A stretch of 47,614 nucleotides of DNA from Spirochaetia bacterium UBA6919 (GTDB lineage: Bacteria > Spirochaetota > UBA6919): assembly GCA_002450905.1 (NCBI GenBank), contig DKAT01000089.1, positions 1 to 47,614 of the forward strand. The letters are read 5' to 3'. The notes beneath the pieces are model-generated. The model was not told the origin of the DNA, did not search any database, and saw nothing but the letters and a program-made list of their open reading frames with translations. The stretch's first letter is position 1. Each line of letters begins with the position of its first letter. Shown one piece after another: positions 26,678-34,984 of the stretch. Both the position numbers and the translations under genes were made by a program.

Positions 26678-26713
26678 AATTAAAAAAATCATTGATTAGT
26701 TAATATAAAAATT

Positions 26714-27046
26714 ATGATCTTTACAAAAGATATTGTTTTATCGATCATTGCATATGTACCAGCTGTCGGATGGATATTGCCACTTTATTTAGCTAAAGAT
26801 AGAGAATTATCTCAATTTCATGGAAAACAGGGGCTTTTATTAAATATTACGTTTTTTTATTCCTTAGGAATATGGTGGCTGATAAGTAATATAATCCCTA
26901 TTTCTCATAGTTTTATTGAAGATTACATATTGTATTTTATAATAATAATTTATGCAATTTTACTTGTCTGGGGAGAATTAACTGTAATTTATAATAATTT
27001 GCGTCTCCCTTATTACTCAAAAAAAGCTCAGGAAATAAACCTATAA
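26714..27046 (+). CDS. DUF4870-like small membrane protein
   Basis: A 110-residue integral membrane protein with three hydrophobic segments (about 7-27, 43-62 and 68-92). AKDRELSQFHGKQGLLL resembles the DUF4870 hallmark in which a basic loop with (N/D)xxFxxxHxKQ precedes a helix. Members are common and of unknown role. It lies inside a tRNA cluster, after two tRNA-Ser genes and ending one base before tRNA-Arg, so it is probably cotranscribed with tRNAs and released by tRNA processing. No clear ribosome binding site precedes the ATG, perhaps because translation depends on processing. Confidence 0.75.
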   Translation: MIFTKDIVLSIIAYVPAVGWILPLYLAKDRELSQFHGKQGLLLNITFFYSLGIWWLISNIIPISHSFIEDYILYFIIIIYAILLVWGELTVIYNNLRLPYYSKKAQEINL

Positions 27047-27047
27047 T

Positions 27048-27121
27048 GTGCCTATAGCTCAGCTGGATAGAGCGTTGGATTGCGGTTCCAAAGGTCGGAG
27101 GTTCGAATCCTCTTAGGCACG
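27048..27121 (+). tRNA. tRNA-Arg (anticodon GCG)
   Basis: 74-base tRNA. Acceptor GTGCCTA pairs with TAGGCAC, discriminator G. The anticodon stem TTGGA/TCCAA encloses loop TTGCGGT, giving anticodon GCG for CGC/CGU codons. D arm GCTC-AGCTGGATA-GAGC and T arm GGAGGTTCGAATCCTC are normal. CCA is not encoded. Most bacteria use an ACG anticodon edited to inosine, so GCG is notable. Confidence 0.9.
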
Positions 27122-27480
27122 AAACCAATTCTTTTCTGGTAATTATTATATATACGCTCCCATAAATGCGTATGATCCTAGAATAATTATAACTGATGAA
27201 ATAATTAGCATCCATCTTGCAATATTATGTTTTTAGAATATCATAAAAATACATAGGGATATGGATAATTGCTTTTCCCATATTTCTCCCATCTTTTTCC
27301 CATCAATTGAAAATTAATCTTTATTGTTATTGCTTTCTTTTTGAAATTCATAATAACCGATGGCAATATTTATTGTAGGGTCTATCAAATATATTTGAAT
27401 GATGTATAATTGAGTGGTTTAGAATTATAACTATTTATTGGTATGCAAAGAAGTATATAAATACCCCTTTGCATTTGAAA
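27122..27480. other. Intergenic region after the tRNA cluster
   Basis: These 359 bp contain no convincing gene. A 92-codon reverse frame at 26937-27215 runs across the tRNA-Arg gene and is rejected. The only structure seen is the hairpin at 27443-27474. Confidence 0.6.
27443..27474 (-). terminator. Hairpin just after the PuuD-like gene
   Basis: ATGCAAAG and CTTTGCAT form a perfect 8-bp stem, with an inner GTAT/ATAC pairing, 7 bp beyond the stop codon of the minus-strand gene. No strong T-run follows, so it may be an RNA-stabilising hairpin or an atypical terminator. Confidence 0.45.
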
Positions 27481-28170
27481 TTAATTCATTCGTTTTAAAA
27501 CTTCGAGGATGGCGTAAAAAATAATAGCCATAATAGTTCCACTGGTAAGTACCCCAGAGACTTTTTCTAAAGGGGCCGTTGTAATCCCTTTTTTGGCAGT
27601 AAGGGCATTAATTTCTATAACAACAACTATAATTGCTACTATAAGATACCATAAATTCGCCTTTGGAGTTTGCAAAGCTAGCATGTGCATAGCAGCACCC
27701 ATGAATAACAATAGGGAAATGGAGAGGAAAGTATTGGTTCTTGAAGCTAAAAATGCTCTACGAACCCTATCAGCTAAGTCAGGTGCTGGAGTTTCTCCAT
27801 TTGCAGCTGCAATAGCTAGCTTTTGAGCAGGCCAGATCACAAACCACACATTAAACCACATGAATGTTCCCATGAGAGCTCCAGGTAAAATTCTTTGCAT
27901 ATACCCATCAGCATAAGACATTCCGGTTGCTAATTTCGTGATAATAATAATCCAACCAGTTAAAAATGTAATCATTGCGCTCCAACGAAACCACCAAAGT
28001 GCTCGTGGAACTAACTTTTGAGTACATTCTTTTTTAACTTCAGCTGTGGTTTCAGCAAAGAACGCCCCCTGTACAAAATTAAAATAGTACAGAAGACCTA
28101 TCCAAGCAATTCCAAAAAAGAAGTGAAGCCATCTAAATATAAATTCGCCATGTCCTGCGATTATATCCAT
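27481..28170 (-). CDS. PuuD-like membrane protein (urate hydroxylase N-terminal family)
   Basis: A 229-residue protein with about six hydrophobic helices. FIFRWLHFFFGIAWIGLLYYFNFVQ at residues 10-34, LVPRALWWFRWSAMITFLTGW near 55, MGTFMWFNVWFVIWPAQK near 97 and a later AAMHML histidine resemble the membrane part of urate hydroxylase PuuD and related DUF989 proteins, which may bind haem with conserved histidines. The C-terminal cytochrome c domain of some PuuD proteins is absent. GGAGG stands seven bases before the ATG. No purine-degradation gene lies nearby, so urate as substrate is unsupported; a respiratory or sensory membrane role is equally possible. Confidence 0.7.
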   Translation of the reverse strand: MDIIAGHGEFIFRWLHFFFGIAWIGLLYYFNFVQGAFFAETTAEVKKECTQKLVPRALWWFRWSAMITFLTGWIIIITKLATGMSYADGYMQRILPGALMGTFMWFNVWFVIWPAQKLAIAAANGETPAPDLADRVRRAFLASRTNTFLSISLLLFMGAAMHMLALQTPKANLWYLIVAIIVVVIEINALTAKKGITTAPLEKVSGVLTSGTIMAIIFYAILEVLKRMN

Positions 28171-28322
28171 TTATTCCTCCAAATATTAAGTTTAATTTGA
28201 TTTAATGAATCCACAAGGATTCTCATATGATGATAATAAAGATACATTTAATGTCAACTTTAAAAACATTTTTTATTGAACTAATTATTTTTTTTACGAA
28301 TGATTTTTTATTCATTGAAAAG

Positions 28323-29423
28323 TTATATTTTATTTATCAAGGAATTTAGAATATCAACCCCACGTTTTAATTGTTCCTCGGAGGTTGCGAATGAAATTCT
28401 AAAGTGTGTGTTTTTTTCTGAGAAGACAGATCCTGGGATGATAAGAAGATTGTTTTCAATGGCTTTCTCTACAAAGGATTGACCCGTTCCGTGTGGGGCT
28501 TTGGGGAATAGATAAAATGCTCCATTTGCTTTCTGACATTCAAATGCAGGGTCTAAATTATTAAAAATATAATCCCTCTTTCGTTTGTAATCCTCAATTT
28601 CTTTTGACATATCATAGGAAAGGTGGTTTAGAATTGCATATTGCGCGAAAGATGGTGCACAAACAAAGGTGTATTGTTGGATTTTTATCATCTCCTGAAT
28701 AATCTCCTTTGGTCCTGCAGAATATCCCAATCTCCATCCAGTCATACTAAATGTTTTGGAGAATCCTGATATTAAAAGGACTTTTGAGTATAATTCACAA
28801 ATGGACGTATATTTCTCATCATAGGTAAATAAATCATAGATCTCATCCGAGAGGATCAATAAATCATGTTTAGCTGCTATTTCAGCAATATCTTCTAATT
28901 CTTTTTTGTTATATATTTTACCAGTAGGATTTGAGGGGGAATTCAGGATGAGAAGTTTTGTTGTACTTGTAATTGCATTTTCTAATTTACTCTTTGAGAT
29001 TGTAAATTCAGGATAGGTGTCAACAAAAACTGGCTTTCCATTAAGAAAATTAACAAGATGTTTATATGAAACAAAGTATGGATCAGGAATAATAACCTCA
29101 TCTCCTGGATTAATCAATACCATAAGCGCAAGGAATAGGGCTCCTGATACACCGTTTGTAATGATGATATCCTCAAAAGATTTTTTTTTATCCTGTTCCA
29201 GCTTTAGTAGCAATGATTCTTTTAGCTGAGGGATTCCTCCAGTAAGGGTATAACGGTTAAACCCATCCTGTATAGCTTGTATAGCACTTTGTTTTATGGG
29301 TTCTGGTGTATCAAAATCTGGTTGACCAATACTTAAGTTTACTGGATCTTTTAATTTAGCTGCCAGATCAAAGACCTTTCGAATACCTGAGGAGTCAATC
29401 ATTCGCATTCTATCAGCAATCAT
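28323..29423 (-). CDS. PLP-dependent aminotransferase, class I/II
   Basis: A 366-residue aspartate-aminotransferase-fold enzyme. Key segments: SIGQPDFDTP near residue 33, TNGVSGAL near 88, NSPSNPTGKIYN near 160 with the conserved Asn, SDEIYDLF near 192 with Asp/Tyr contacts, SGFSKTFSMTGWRLGY near 227 with the PLP lysine, and FRISFATSEEQL near 345 with the carboxylate-binding Arg. The exact amino donor cannot be assigned; aspartate, alanine or aromatic aminotransferases share this pattern. AAAGG precedes the ATG. Monocistronic-looking, with gaps of about 90 bp upstream and 150 bp downstream. Confidence 0.88.
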   Translation of the reverse strand: MIADRMRMIDSSGIRKVFDLAAKLKDPVNLSIGQPDFDTPEPIKQSAIQAIQDGFNRYTLTGGIPQLKESLLLKLEQDKKKSFEDIIITNGVSGALFLALMVLINPGDEVIIPDPYFVSYKHLVNFLNGKPVFVDTYPEFTISKSKLENAITSTTKLLILNSPSNPTGKIYNKKELEDIAEIAAKHDLLILSDEIYDLFTYDEKYTSICELYSKVLLISGFSKTFSMTGWRLGYSAGPKEIIQEMIKIQQYTFVCAPSFAQYAILNHLSYDMSKEIEDYKRKRDYIFNNLDPAFECQKANGAFYLFPKAPHGTGQSFVEKAIENNLLIIPGSVFSEKNTHFRISFATSEEQLKRGVDILNSLINKI

Positions 29424-29512
29424 AGATTTACCTTTAATTTATGGATATTTTAATTGATTTAACAAGTTATAGAGTATTATATTATAATAATTATCATTTT
29501 ATATTCAGAAAA

Positions 29513-30340
29513 TTATTCCATCAACTCCAGGTTTAATATCCGATCCAGTTTAAATCGCCTGTCTTCCTGACGTAAATAACAGAATCCATCGAGATACACA
29601 CTCCCATTGGTCATAAAAACTCCTGACGGACATATGGTACGATTTGTCATATTATTTTGTTTGTCATTATAAGTTAATATAAGATCTAATTGAAGATTCA
29701 GTGCATGATTAATCATCATAATCTGATCTTTAAATGCGTGAATCTTATCTTTCGTAACGTTATTAAATGTGATCGGTGGATTTATTTTAGATAATTTTTT
29801 AAGGGAGAAGATATTATTTTTATAATGCTCCTGGATAATTATTTTGAAAATACTCATTGTCGCTAAGGAATCATCCAAAGCACGATGTGACCTTTCTATT
29901 GGTATATTAAAATGGGATTTCAGGTAACCCAAGCTAAACTTAGGTAGAGATTTAAAGATTTTTCTTGATAAATTTAGTGTATCAAAAATATTATTTTCAG
30001 GTATAGCTAACCCAAGTATATTTAAGTTATAACCAATAAATCCAGCATCAAACACAGCATTATGGGCAATGAGGGGGTAATCTTCTATATATTCAGTAAA
30101 ATCCTTTAGGACTTTTAAAATAGGCGGAGCCCCAACTAACATATCTTTTGTGATACCGTGAATTTTGATTACATCGTGAGTCATTTCACCTTTAAAATCA
30201 ATAAGTGAGTTAAAGGAGTCTATAACATCGCCATTAATATGAAACTTAACAGCAGCAATTTCTATTATATTATGTTCCAGAGCGTTTAAACCGGTAGTCT
30301 CTATATCAAAACTAATAAATTGAGTAAACTGGTAATCCAA
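29513..30340 (-). CDS. DnaQ-like 3'-5' exonuclease fused to a WYL-like domain
   Basis: A 275-residue protein. Residues 1-170 form a DEDDh exonuclease: SFDIETTGL (D-x-E) at about 10, HNAVFDAGF near 93, and HRALDDSLATM near 152 with the catalytic His and Asp. Residues about 205-275 have the WYL pattern: a strand with LDLILTYNDKQNN, then MTNRTICPSGVFMTNG, SVYLDGFCYLRQEDRR and FKLDRILNLEL. WYL domains bind ligands, often nucleic acid or nucleotides, and regulate attached enzymes. The start is TTG, chosen because AAAGGA lies five bases before it and no in-frame ATG precedes the catalytic motif. It lies 14 bp after the WD40 gene, so probably in one operon. A repair or signalling role is inferred. 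Confidence 0.8.
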   Translation of the reverse strand: MDYQFTQFISFDIETTGLNALEHNIIEIAAVKFHINGDVIDSFNSLIDFKGEMTHDVIKIHGITKDMLVGAPPILKVLKDFTEYIEDYPLIAHNAVFDAGFIGYNLNILGLAIPENNIFDTLNLSRKIFKSLPKFSLGYLKSHFNIPIERSHRALDDSLATMSIFKIIIQEHYKNNIFSLKKLSKINPPITFNNVTKDKIHAFKDQIMMINHALNLQLDLILTYNDKQNNMTNRTICPSGVFMTNGSVYLDGFCYLRQEDRRFKLDRILNLELME

Positions 30341-30354
30341 AGAATTCCTTTTGT

Positions 30355-31611
30355 TTATTGAATATTAAATAAATACCTTCTTGTATCCATTCCTGACTGA
30401 TCAGTAACCATGATAAAAATATGATTTTTCCCTTTTGTAAATTGTATATATTTTAGTATTTCAACTGTATTGACATTTTCAACAGGTTTATACGTAAAAA
30501 CCCTTGTATCTTCATTAATTATAAATATAATAATTTTTTTAATATAGTATTTACTTTTAATTAATAAATTTAGTTTTATGGGTTGATTTAGTTTAATTGT
30601 CCTATATGGGGAGAGGAGTTGAATAGCTATTTCATGATTAGCTAATGATTTTTGATTATGAGGTTTAATAACTTGTTTATCCAGAATGATTATATTCCCC
30701 AAAGAATCCCCTAAGATAATTGGAGATTTATTTTTGGTGCATGTAAAAGAAGTTATTTGAGCAAAGTGTTTATATTGCACAGAGTAGATATTTTTTTTTA
30801 TATTTAATTTATATATATATTTGTCAAGATAATTAATTAATAAATTATTTACATTATAATATTTAATTTTCCAGATTTCCTTTTTTTTAAGGATTAAAGA
30901 CTTAGTTTTTTTTGTGGAAAGATCCCATATTAAAATCTTATGGTCAACCGAGGCACTTGCAAGATACTTACCTTGTGGACTGAAAGATAGAGAATTAATT
31001 CCCTTTTTATGTTTATTCATAGAAATTAACTGATCGGTATTATAATTCCAAAGAATTACCCTGGGATCACCTTCTCCACCACCACAAGCAATATATTTTC
31101 CATTGGGACTAAATTTTAATGACCATATAGCTTCTTTATATATTTTTTTTGAAATAATCTGATTTTCTTTAGGATCCCATAAAATAATCCGATTACCACT
31201 CCCAGCAGTAGCAATCCATTTTTCCTGAGGATCTATATCTAGCGAGAAAACTGGGCCTAAATGCTCTCTCATTACCTTTACTGAACTTTTTTTTAAGTCC
31301 CATATTTTTACAGTTGTATCTATAGAAGTGGATACAATAATTTTTTTATTGGGATACCATTTTATAGCAGTGACTTTTTGATCATGTTGTCCAATTTTTT
31401 CAAGAACACCTGTTTTAATATCAAGAACCTGAATAATTCCATCTAAAGTTCCAATCGCTAGATATAATCCATCCGAAGACATGGACAGTGCTTCTATAGG
31501 AGTATTTGATACGGATAAAATCTTTTTCAATTTAATATTAGAGTAGCCAGATATCTGGAAGAGAATTGATATAATAAAACATATTATAAAATAGCTTAAA
31601 ATTCGAATCAT
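30355..31611 (-). CDS. Exported WD40-repeat protein
   Basis: A 418-residue protein with a hydrophobic leader (IRILSYFIICFIISILF) and six or more WD40 repeats from about residue 35 to 310 (VTAIKWYPNKKIIVSTSIDTT, VKIWDL, then WSLKFSPNGKYIACGGG, and LSFSPQGKYLASASVDHK with ILIWDL). The last about 80 residues read like an Ig-like beta domain (IQLLSPYRTIKLNQPIKL, then KGKNHIFIMVTDQSG). WD40 propellers are protein-binding; export suggests a periplasmic or surface role. AAGGA precedes the ATG. Downstream by 14 bp is the exonuclease-WYL gene. Confidence 0.82.
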   Translation of the reverse strand: MIRILSYFIICFIISILFQISGYSNIKLKKILSVSNTPIEALSMSSDGLYLAIGTLDGIIQVLDIKTGVLEKIGQHDQKVTAIKWYPNKKIIVSTSIDTTVKIWDLKKSSVKVMREHLGPVFSLDIDPQEKWIATAGSGNRIILWDPKENQIISKKIYKEAIWSLKFSPNGKYIACGGGEGDPRVILWNYNTDQLISMNKHKKGINSLSFSPQGKYLASASVDHKILIWDLSTKKTKSLILKKKEIWKIKYYNVNNLLINYLDKYIYKLNIKKNIYSVQYKHFAQITSFTCTKNKSPIILGDSLGNIIILDKQVIKPHNQKSLANHEIAIQLLSPYRTIKLNQPIKLNLLIKSKYYIKKIIIFIINEDTRVFTYKPVENVNTVEILKYIQFTKGKNHIFIMVTDQSGMDTRRYLFNIQ

Positions 31612-31709
31612 AAAAGTCCTTCGGGGTTACTATATAATTATATTATATTTAATTAATCAAAGAAAGTTAAATGTATATTTAATGAATGATCTTTTGTATA
31701 AAAATTCAA

Positions 31710-32219
31710 TTAGATATTATTTGGAATCCGTTGTATGTTACAATTGTTCTCAAGGTGGTACAAAACACTTTTAGGAAGATATTTAGACACATCCCCCCCA
31801 AGACTATACACTTCCTTAATTAAACTGGAACTTATATGTTCATAGTCCGATTTTGACAAGAGGAAAAGTGTTTCCACAATAGGATCCAGATGATTATTCA
31901 TTCTTGCAGCCCGGAATTCAAATTCAAAATCAGATAGAGCTCGAATTCCCCTAACAATGATTTTAGCATTAATTTGCTTTAAAAAATGGATTAACAGACC
32001 GCTAAATTCTTTTACTATAACATGATTTGCGAGATTTTCTTCTTTTAAAACTTCTTCAATAATGATTTTTCGTTCAGTGAGGGTGAAACTACATTTTTTA
32101 TTTGGATTATTTAAAACAGCTATTACTAATTTATCAAACAAATTATAACTTCTTTGAATGATATCCAGATGTCCATTTGTAAGAGGATCAAAACTTCCTG
32201 GAAAAACCGCTATTTTCAT
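31710..32219 (-). CDS. coaD: Phosphopantetheine adenylyltransferase
   Basis: A 169-residue CoaD, close to the usual 160. It makes dephospho-CoA from 4'-phosphopantetheine and ATP. AVFPGSFDPLTNGHLDII carries the T/HxGH nucleotidyltransferase motif (residues 14-17), IVRGIRALSDFEFEF is the substrate-binding helix near 89, and SDYEHISSSLIKEV is the family's ISSS motif near 125. The C-terminus is a little longer than usual. The ribosome binding site AAAGGT lies inside the upstream gene, whose stop is 32 bp past this ATG, so translation is coupled. Confidence 0.95.
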   Translation of the reverse strand: MKIAVFPGSFDPLTNGHLDIIQRSYNLFDKLVIAVLNNPNKKCSFTLTERKIIIEEVLKEENLANHVIVKEFSGLLIHFLKQINAKIIVRGIRALSDFEFEFRAARMNNHLDPIVETLFLLSKSDYEHISSSLIKEVYSLGGDVSKYLPKSVLYHLENNCNIQRIPNNI

Positions 32220-32451
32220 TGAGCGTACCTTTTAAATCACCTATAGGGTAAAAATAATCATATAATTCTTCGATGGAATATCCCCCAGAGGATTTGATAT
32301 CAATTTTGGGGTTATTTATGCATTTATGACAATACTCCATCTTACGAGTAATCAAGTTATTCCAAAATTTACATTTACAACATGTTTTACTAAAAAAATC
32401 ACTTGCAGATATTTTCCCTTCTTCAAAGTCCAAACGATCGTCTAACGACAT
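32188..32451 (-). CDS. Small Cys-rich hypothetical protein overlapping coaD
   Basis: An 87-residue soluble protein. The cluster CCKCKFWNN followed by YCHKCINNP gives five cysteines in 20 residues, a likely zinc or iron site. The frame opens six codons earlier, but ATG 32451 has AAAGGA seven bases upstream and gives the start MSLDDRLDF. The gene overlaps coaD by 32 bp, which suggests coupled synthesis of the two products. I do not recognise the family; the layout of an acidic helix, a knuckle and an EELYDYFYPIGD tail suggests a small binding protein. Confidence 0.65.
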   Translation of the reverse strand: MSLDDRLDFEEGKISASDFFSKTCCKCKFWNNLITRKMEYCHKCINNPKIDIKSSGGYSIEELYDYFYPIGDLKGTLNENSGFSRKF

Positions 32452-32507
32452 GATAAATCCTTTTATCATTTAACAGATTAATCCTTTAATCCATTTTATT
32501 TTTTTGA

Positions 32508-33455
32508 TTATTTTTCTTTAAAATAATTTTCCTCGAATTTCTTTCTCATTTCATTTAAAATAAACTGATCATATAAGTCTTTCGAAACATCTTTCCAATT
32601 TTTTTTAATATTTTCAATTTTATTTTTCATTTCAATTTCAGAGAAATCACTATCAGGATACATTGCTGAAATGATTTTTTCAGATAAGTTTTTATCTTTA
32701 TCTATTTCATTTATAAAATTAGAAGATTTCATTTGTTTAATTTTCTGATAACTTTCATTGTCATAAGTCTCTAAATATTTTAAATATTCTTTTTTTGAGA
32801 ATTTTTCTATGTAGAGAGATTTTTTTTTCCAGTCTTGTTCCCCTCTATAATTTTGTGCAGCCAATAATAATGCATTCCATTTATCAGGGTCTATACTATA
32901 TTCTTGTTTCATCTTGTGATATTCAGATAATTTTTCTGGCTTCCACAATTGAAATTTTAGTATAATATAATCAAAATATGTAAGTTTCTGTGAATTGTCA
33001 AGGTTTTTTGAAAAGTAGTTTTGTGGGTTATTTTGAACTTCAAGAGCGTTAAATAATTGTATAAACTCTCTTTCTTCTTTTGTGAAATTTTCTTGGGTCA
33101 TATTATCATTAGATTTCAAATTAATATTTTTACCAAAGTACTGGATTAGTATAATTGATGCTATGATTAAAATTATACTTATCCATGTAGGAAGTTTTTT
33201 TAAACTTTCACTATTTCTTGGCAACAATAAGTATATGATCAAAGCTAAAATAACTGATATCAACAGAATGATAATAATATTTAAATAAAATGGATCAATT
33301 AAATCAAAGGGTCGGGTTAAATATATTGGTATAATAAAATCAAATGGCTGGAATAAATTAAATAATTTATAGATCGATGCGATTACAACAATACTTGCTA
33401 TAAGAAATATAGAAACAGCAATATAGGCTAATATATCTATCTTTGGTTTATCCAT
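32508..33455 (-). CDS. Membrane protein with long Lys/Glu-rich cytoplasmic or periplasmic tail
   Basis: A 315-residue protein with three hydrophobic segments (about residues 8-35, 58-80 and 92-108) and a charged, helical C-terminal region (about 120-315) rich in Lys, Glu, Asn and Tyr. Repeated short motifs of the SKKEYLKYLETYDNESY type occur. Start: the frame begins at a GTG five codons upstream, but ATG 33455 (MDKPKIDILAY) precedes the first helix directly; ribosome-binding evidence is weak for both. I do not recognise the family. It is about 55 bp upstream of the Cys-rich/coaD unit on the same strand, so may share its transcript. Confidence 0.6.
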   Translation of the reverse strand: MDKPKIDILAYIAVSIFLIASIVVIASIYKLFNLFQPFDFIIPIYLTRPFDLIDPFYLNIIIILLISVILALIIYLLLPRNSESLKKLPTWISIILIIASIILIQYFGKNINLKSNDNMTQENFTKEEREFIQLFNALEVQNNPQNYFSKNLDNSQKLTYFDYIILKFQLWKPEKLSEYHKMKQEYSIDPDKWNALLLAAQNYRGEQDWKKKSLYIEKFSKKEYLKYLETYDNESYQKIKQMKSSNFINEIDKDKNLSEKIISAMYPDSDFSEIEMKNKIENIKKNWKDVSKDLYDQFILNEMRKKFEENYFKEK

Positions 33456-33686
33456 AGTCGAAAAAAACACCCATCCTTCTATAAAAACTTTTTCTGATTG
33501 TCGTAAGAAAATTCAAAAGGAATTAGTGTTTTTTCCTGTTATTTTTAACCAGTTATTGTTATTTTTTTTATAATTGAAATTTATATAGGATGAACCAAAT
33601 ATCCATCAGGATTCAACTGAAGTCTAATGGACATTTGTAATTCTATAATTTCAAATTATATAAAATAATTGAACATAATAGATTAT

Positions 33687-33872
33687 TTAAATCAGCTTAT
33701 CCAAAAAGAAAACTTTACTAGTTCCTGTATAGCTAATCAATTGCTGGTTTGTTTGATTAGTTTCTGATTTTCCAGCAAGAAGTTCTTTAGGTAAGAATCT
33801 TGTATAGCTTGTCGGAAGCATTAATGGATAATCTTGATAAGCATTATTAGCTGTAATATCAAATAGTGCCAT
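33687..33872 (-). CDS. Small hypothetical protein (61 aa)
   Basis: A 61-residue protein beginning MALFDITANNAYQDYP and ending VFFLDKLI, Thr/Gln/Asn-rich and without membrane segment. GAGGTAACCA directly precedes the ATG, a good ribosome binding site, which is the main reason to accept so short a frame. It lies between argC (68 bp) and the membrane protein gene on the same strand. I do not recognise the family and cannot assign a role. Confidence 0.5.
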   Translation of the reverse strand: MALFDITANNAYQDYPLMLPTSYTRFLPKELLAGKSETNQTNQQLISYTGTSKVFFLDKLI

Positions 33873-33940
33873 TGGTTACCTCAAATCATAAGTGTTTTGA
33901 TAATTAAACAAGAAAAAAAATAATTTGTCAAGGATTTTTT

Positions 33941-34969
33941 TTAAATTAGTCCAGTTGTCTCCTCCAGACCAAACATGATATTCATGTTCTGCAAAGCACT
34001 TCCCGAAGCTCCTTTGATCAAATTGTCTATCACTGATATAATTTTTAATATACCAGTTCTGTCATCCAATGCTATTGATATGTGACATTCATTAGTATAA
34101 CTGACATTTTTTGTCTGAGGGAATGAACCTTTTTCAAGGATTTTTATAAATGGGCTATCCTTGTAAAACGACTCAAAGTGAGATTGGATTTTATTTTCAG
34201 TTAAAGAGGTGTTAGTTATATTGACATATATTGTTGATAAAATTCCTCTGTCCATGGGTATGAGGTGAGGTGTAAAAACAATATGTGTATTGATCCCTGT
34301 GAATAATTGGATGCCCCTTTCTATCTCCGGCGTGTGTTGATGACCCACTACTTTGTATGCCAGGAAGTTTTCATTGCACTCGAGATATAGAGAATCTTCT
34401 GTTATTTTTTTTCCCTTGCCGCTCACCCCTGATTTAGCATCACAGATGATTGGAGAATTTGGCTGGTATAATTTTAAGAAAGGTAAGAGTGCTAATAAGA
34501 TGGATGTGGGGTAACATCCTGGATTGGAAAGATAATTTGTCTTTGTGATATCTTCTTTAAAAACTTCTGTGAGACCATATACCCACTTATTCAGAGATTT
34601 ATCATCGGTGTGTTCTTTTTTGTACCATTTTATGTAATCTTCATTAGATGTAAGACGGAAATCCCCACTGATATCAATGAGTTTTACTAAAGAGTCATAG
34701 AAGTGGTGTGCATGCTGCATAGCCGTTCCAGATGGTGTTGCAAAGAATAGAACATCGCAATTGTTTTTGATGTGATCATAATTTAATACTGTGAATTGGA
34801 TATCCAGCTTACCTTTGAAATAGGGGTTTATTGAGGATAATTGTTTCCCTACGTAAGTACCTGATGTTATGACTGTAACTTCTGCTTTAGGATGTCTTAT
34901 TAATTGTTTTAAGAGTTCGATTCCGCTGTAACCTGAGGCTCCAACGATTCCTATTTTAATTATACTCAT
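33941..34969 (-). CDS. argC: N-acetyl-gamma-glutamyl-phosphate reductase
   Basis: A 342-residue NADPH-dependent reductase of arginine synthesis, normal in size. GIVGASGYSGIELLKQL at residues 8-24 is the dinucleotide-binding loop, NPGCYPTS at 149-156 contains catalytic C152, and VVGHQHTPEIERGI near 213 supplies the conserved His. FFATPSGTA and VSGKGK complete the ArgC signature. argA, the preceding pathway step, is in this window at 9283-9735. The gene lies 15 bp after the restriction endonuclease gene, so it is probably cotranscribed with the restriction-modification genes. Confidence 0.95.
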   Translation of the reverse strand: MSIIKIGIVGASGYSGIELLKQLIRHPKAEVTVITSGTYVGKQLSSINPYFKGKLDIQFTVLNYDHIKNNCDVLFFATPSGTAMQHAHHFYDSLVKLIDISGDFRLTSNEDYIKWYKKEHTDDKSLNKWVYGLTEVFKEDITKTNYLSNPGCYPTSILLALLPFLKLYQPNSPIICDAKSGVSGKGKKITEDSLYLECNENFLAYKVVGHQHTPEIERGIQLFTGINTHIVFTPHLIPMDRGILSTIYVNITNTSLTENKIQSHFESFYKDSPFIKILEKGSFPQTKNVSYTNECHISIALDDRTGILKIISVIDNLIKGASGSALQNMNIMFGLEETTGLI

Positions 34970-34984
34970 AAATACTCGCCTAAT

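Noticed and set aside
26498..26683. 61-codon plus-strand open frame across the tRNA-Ser genes
   Set aside because: It is a translation of the two tRNA-Ser genes themselves, so its residues are fixed by tRNA structure; no separate protein is supported.
26937..27215. 92-codon minus-strand frame across tRNA-Arg and the DUF4870-like gene
   Set aside because: It overlaps a real tRNA and a real gene on the opposite strand and lacks a ribosome binding site.
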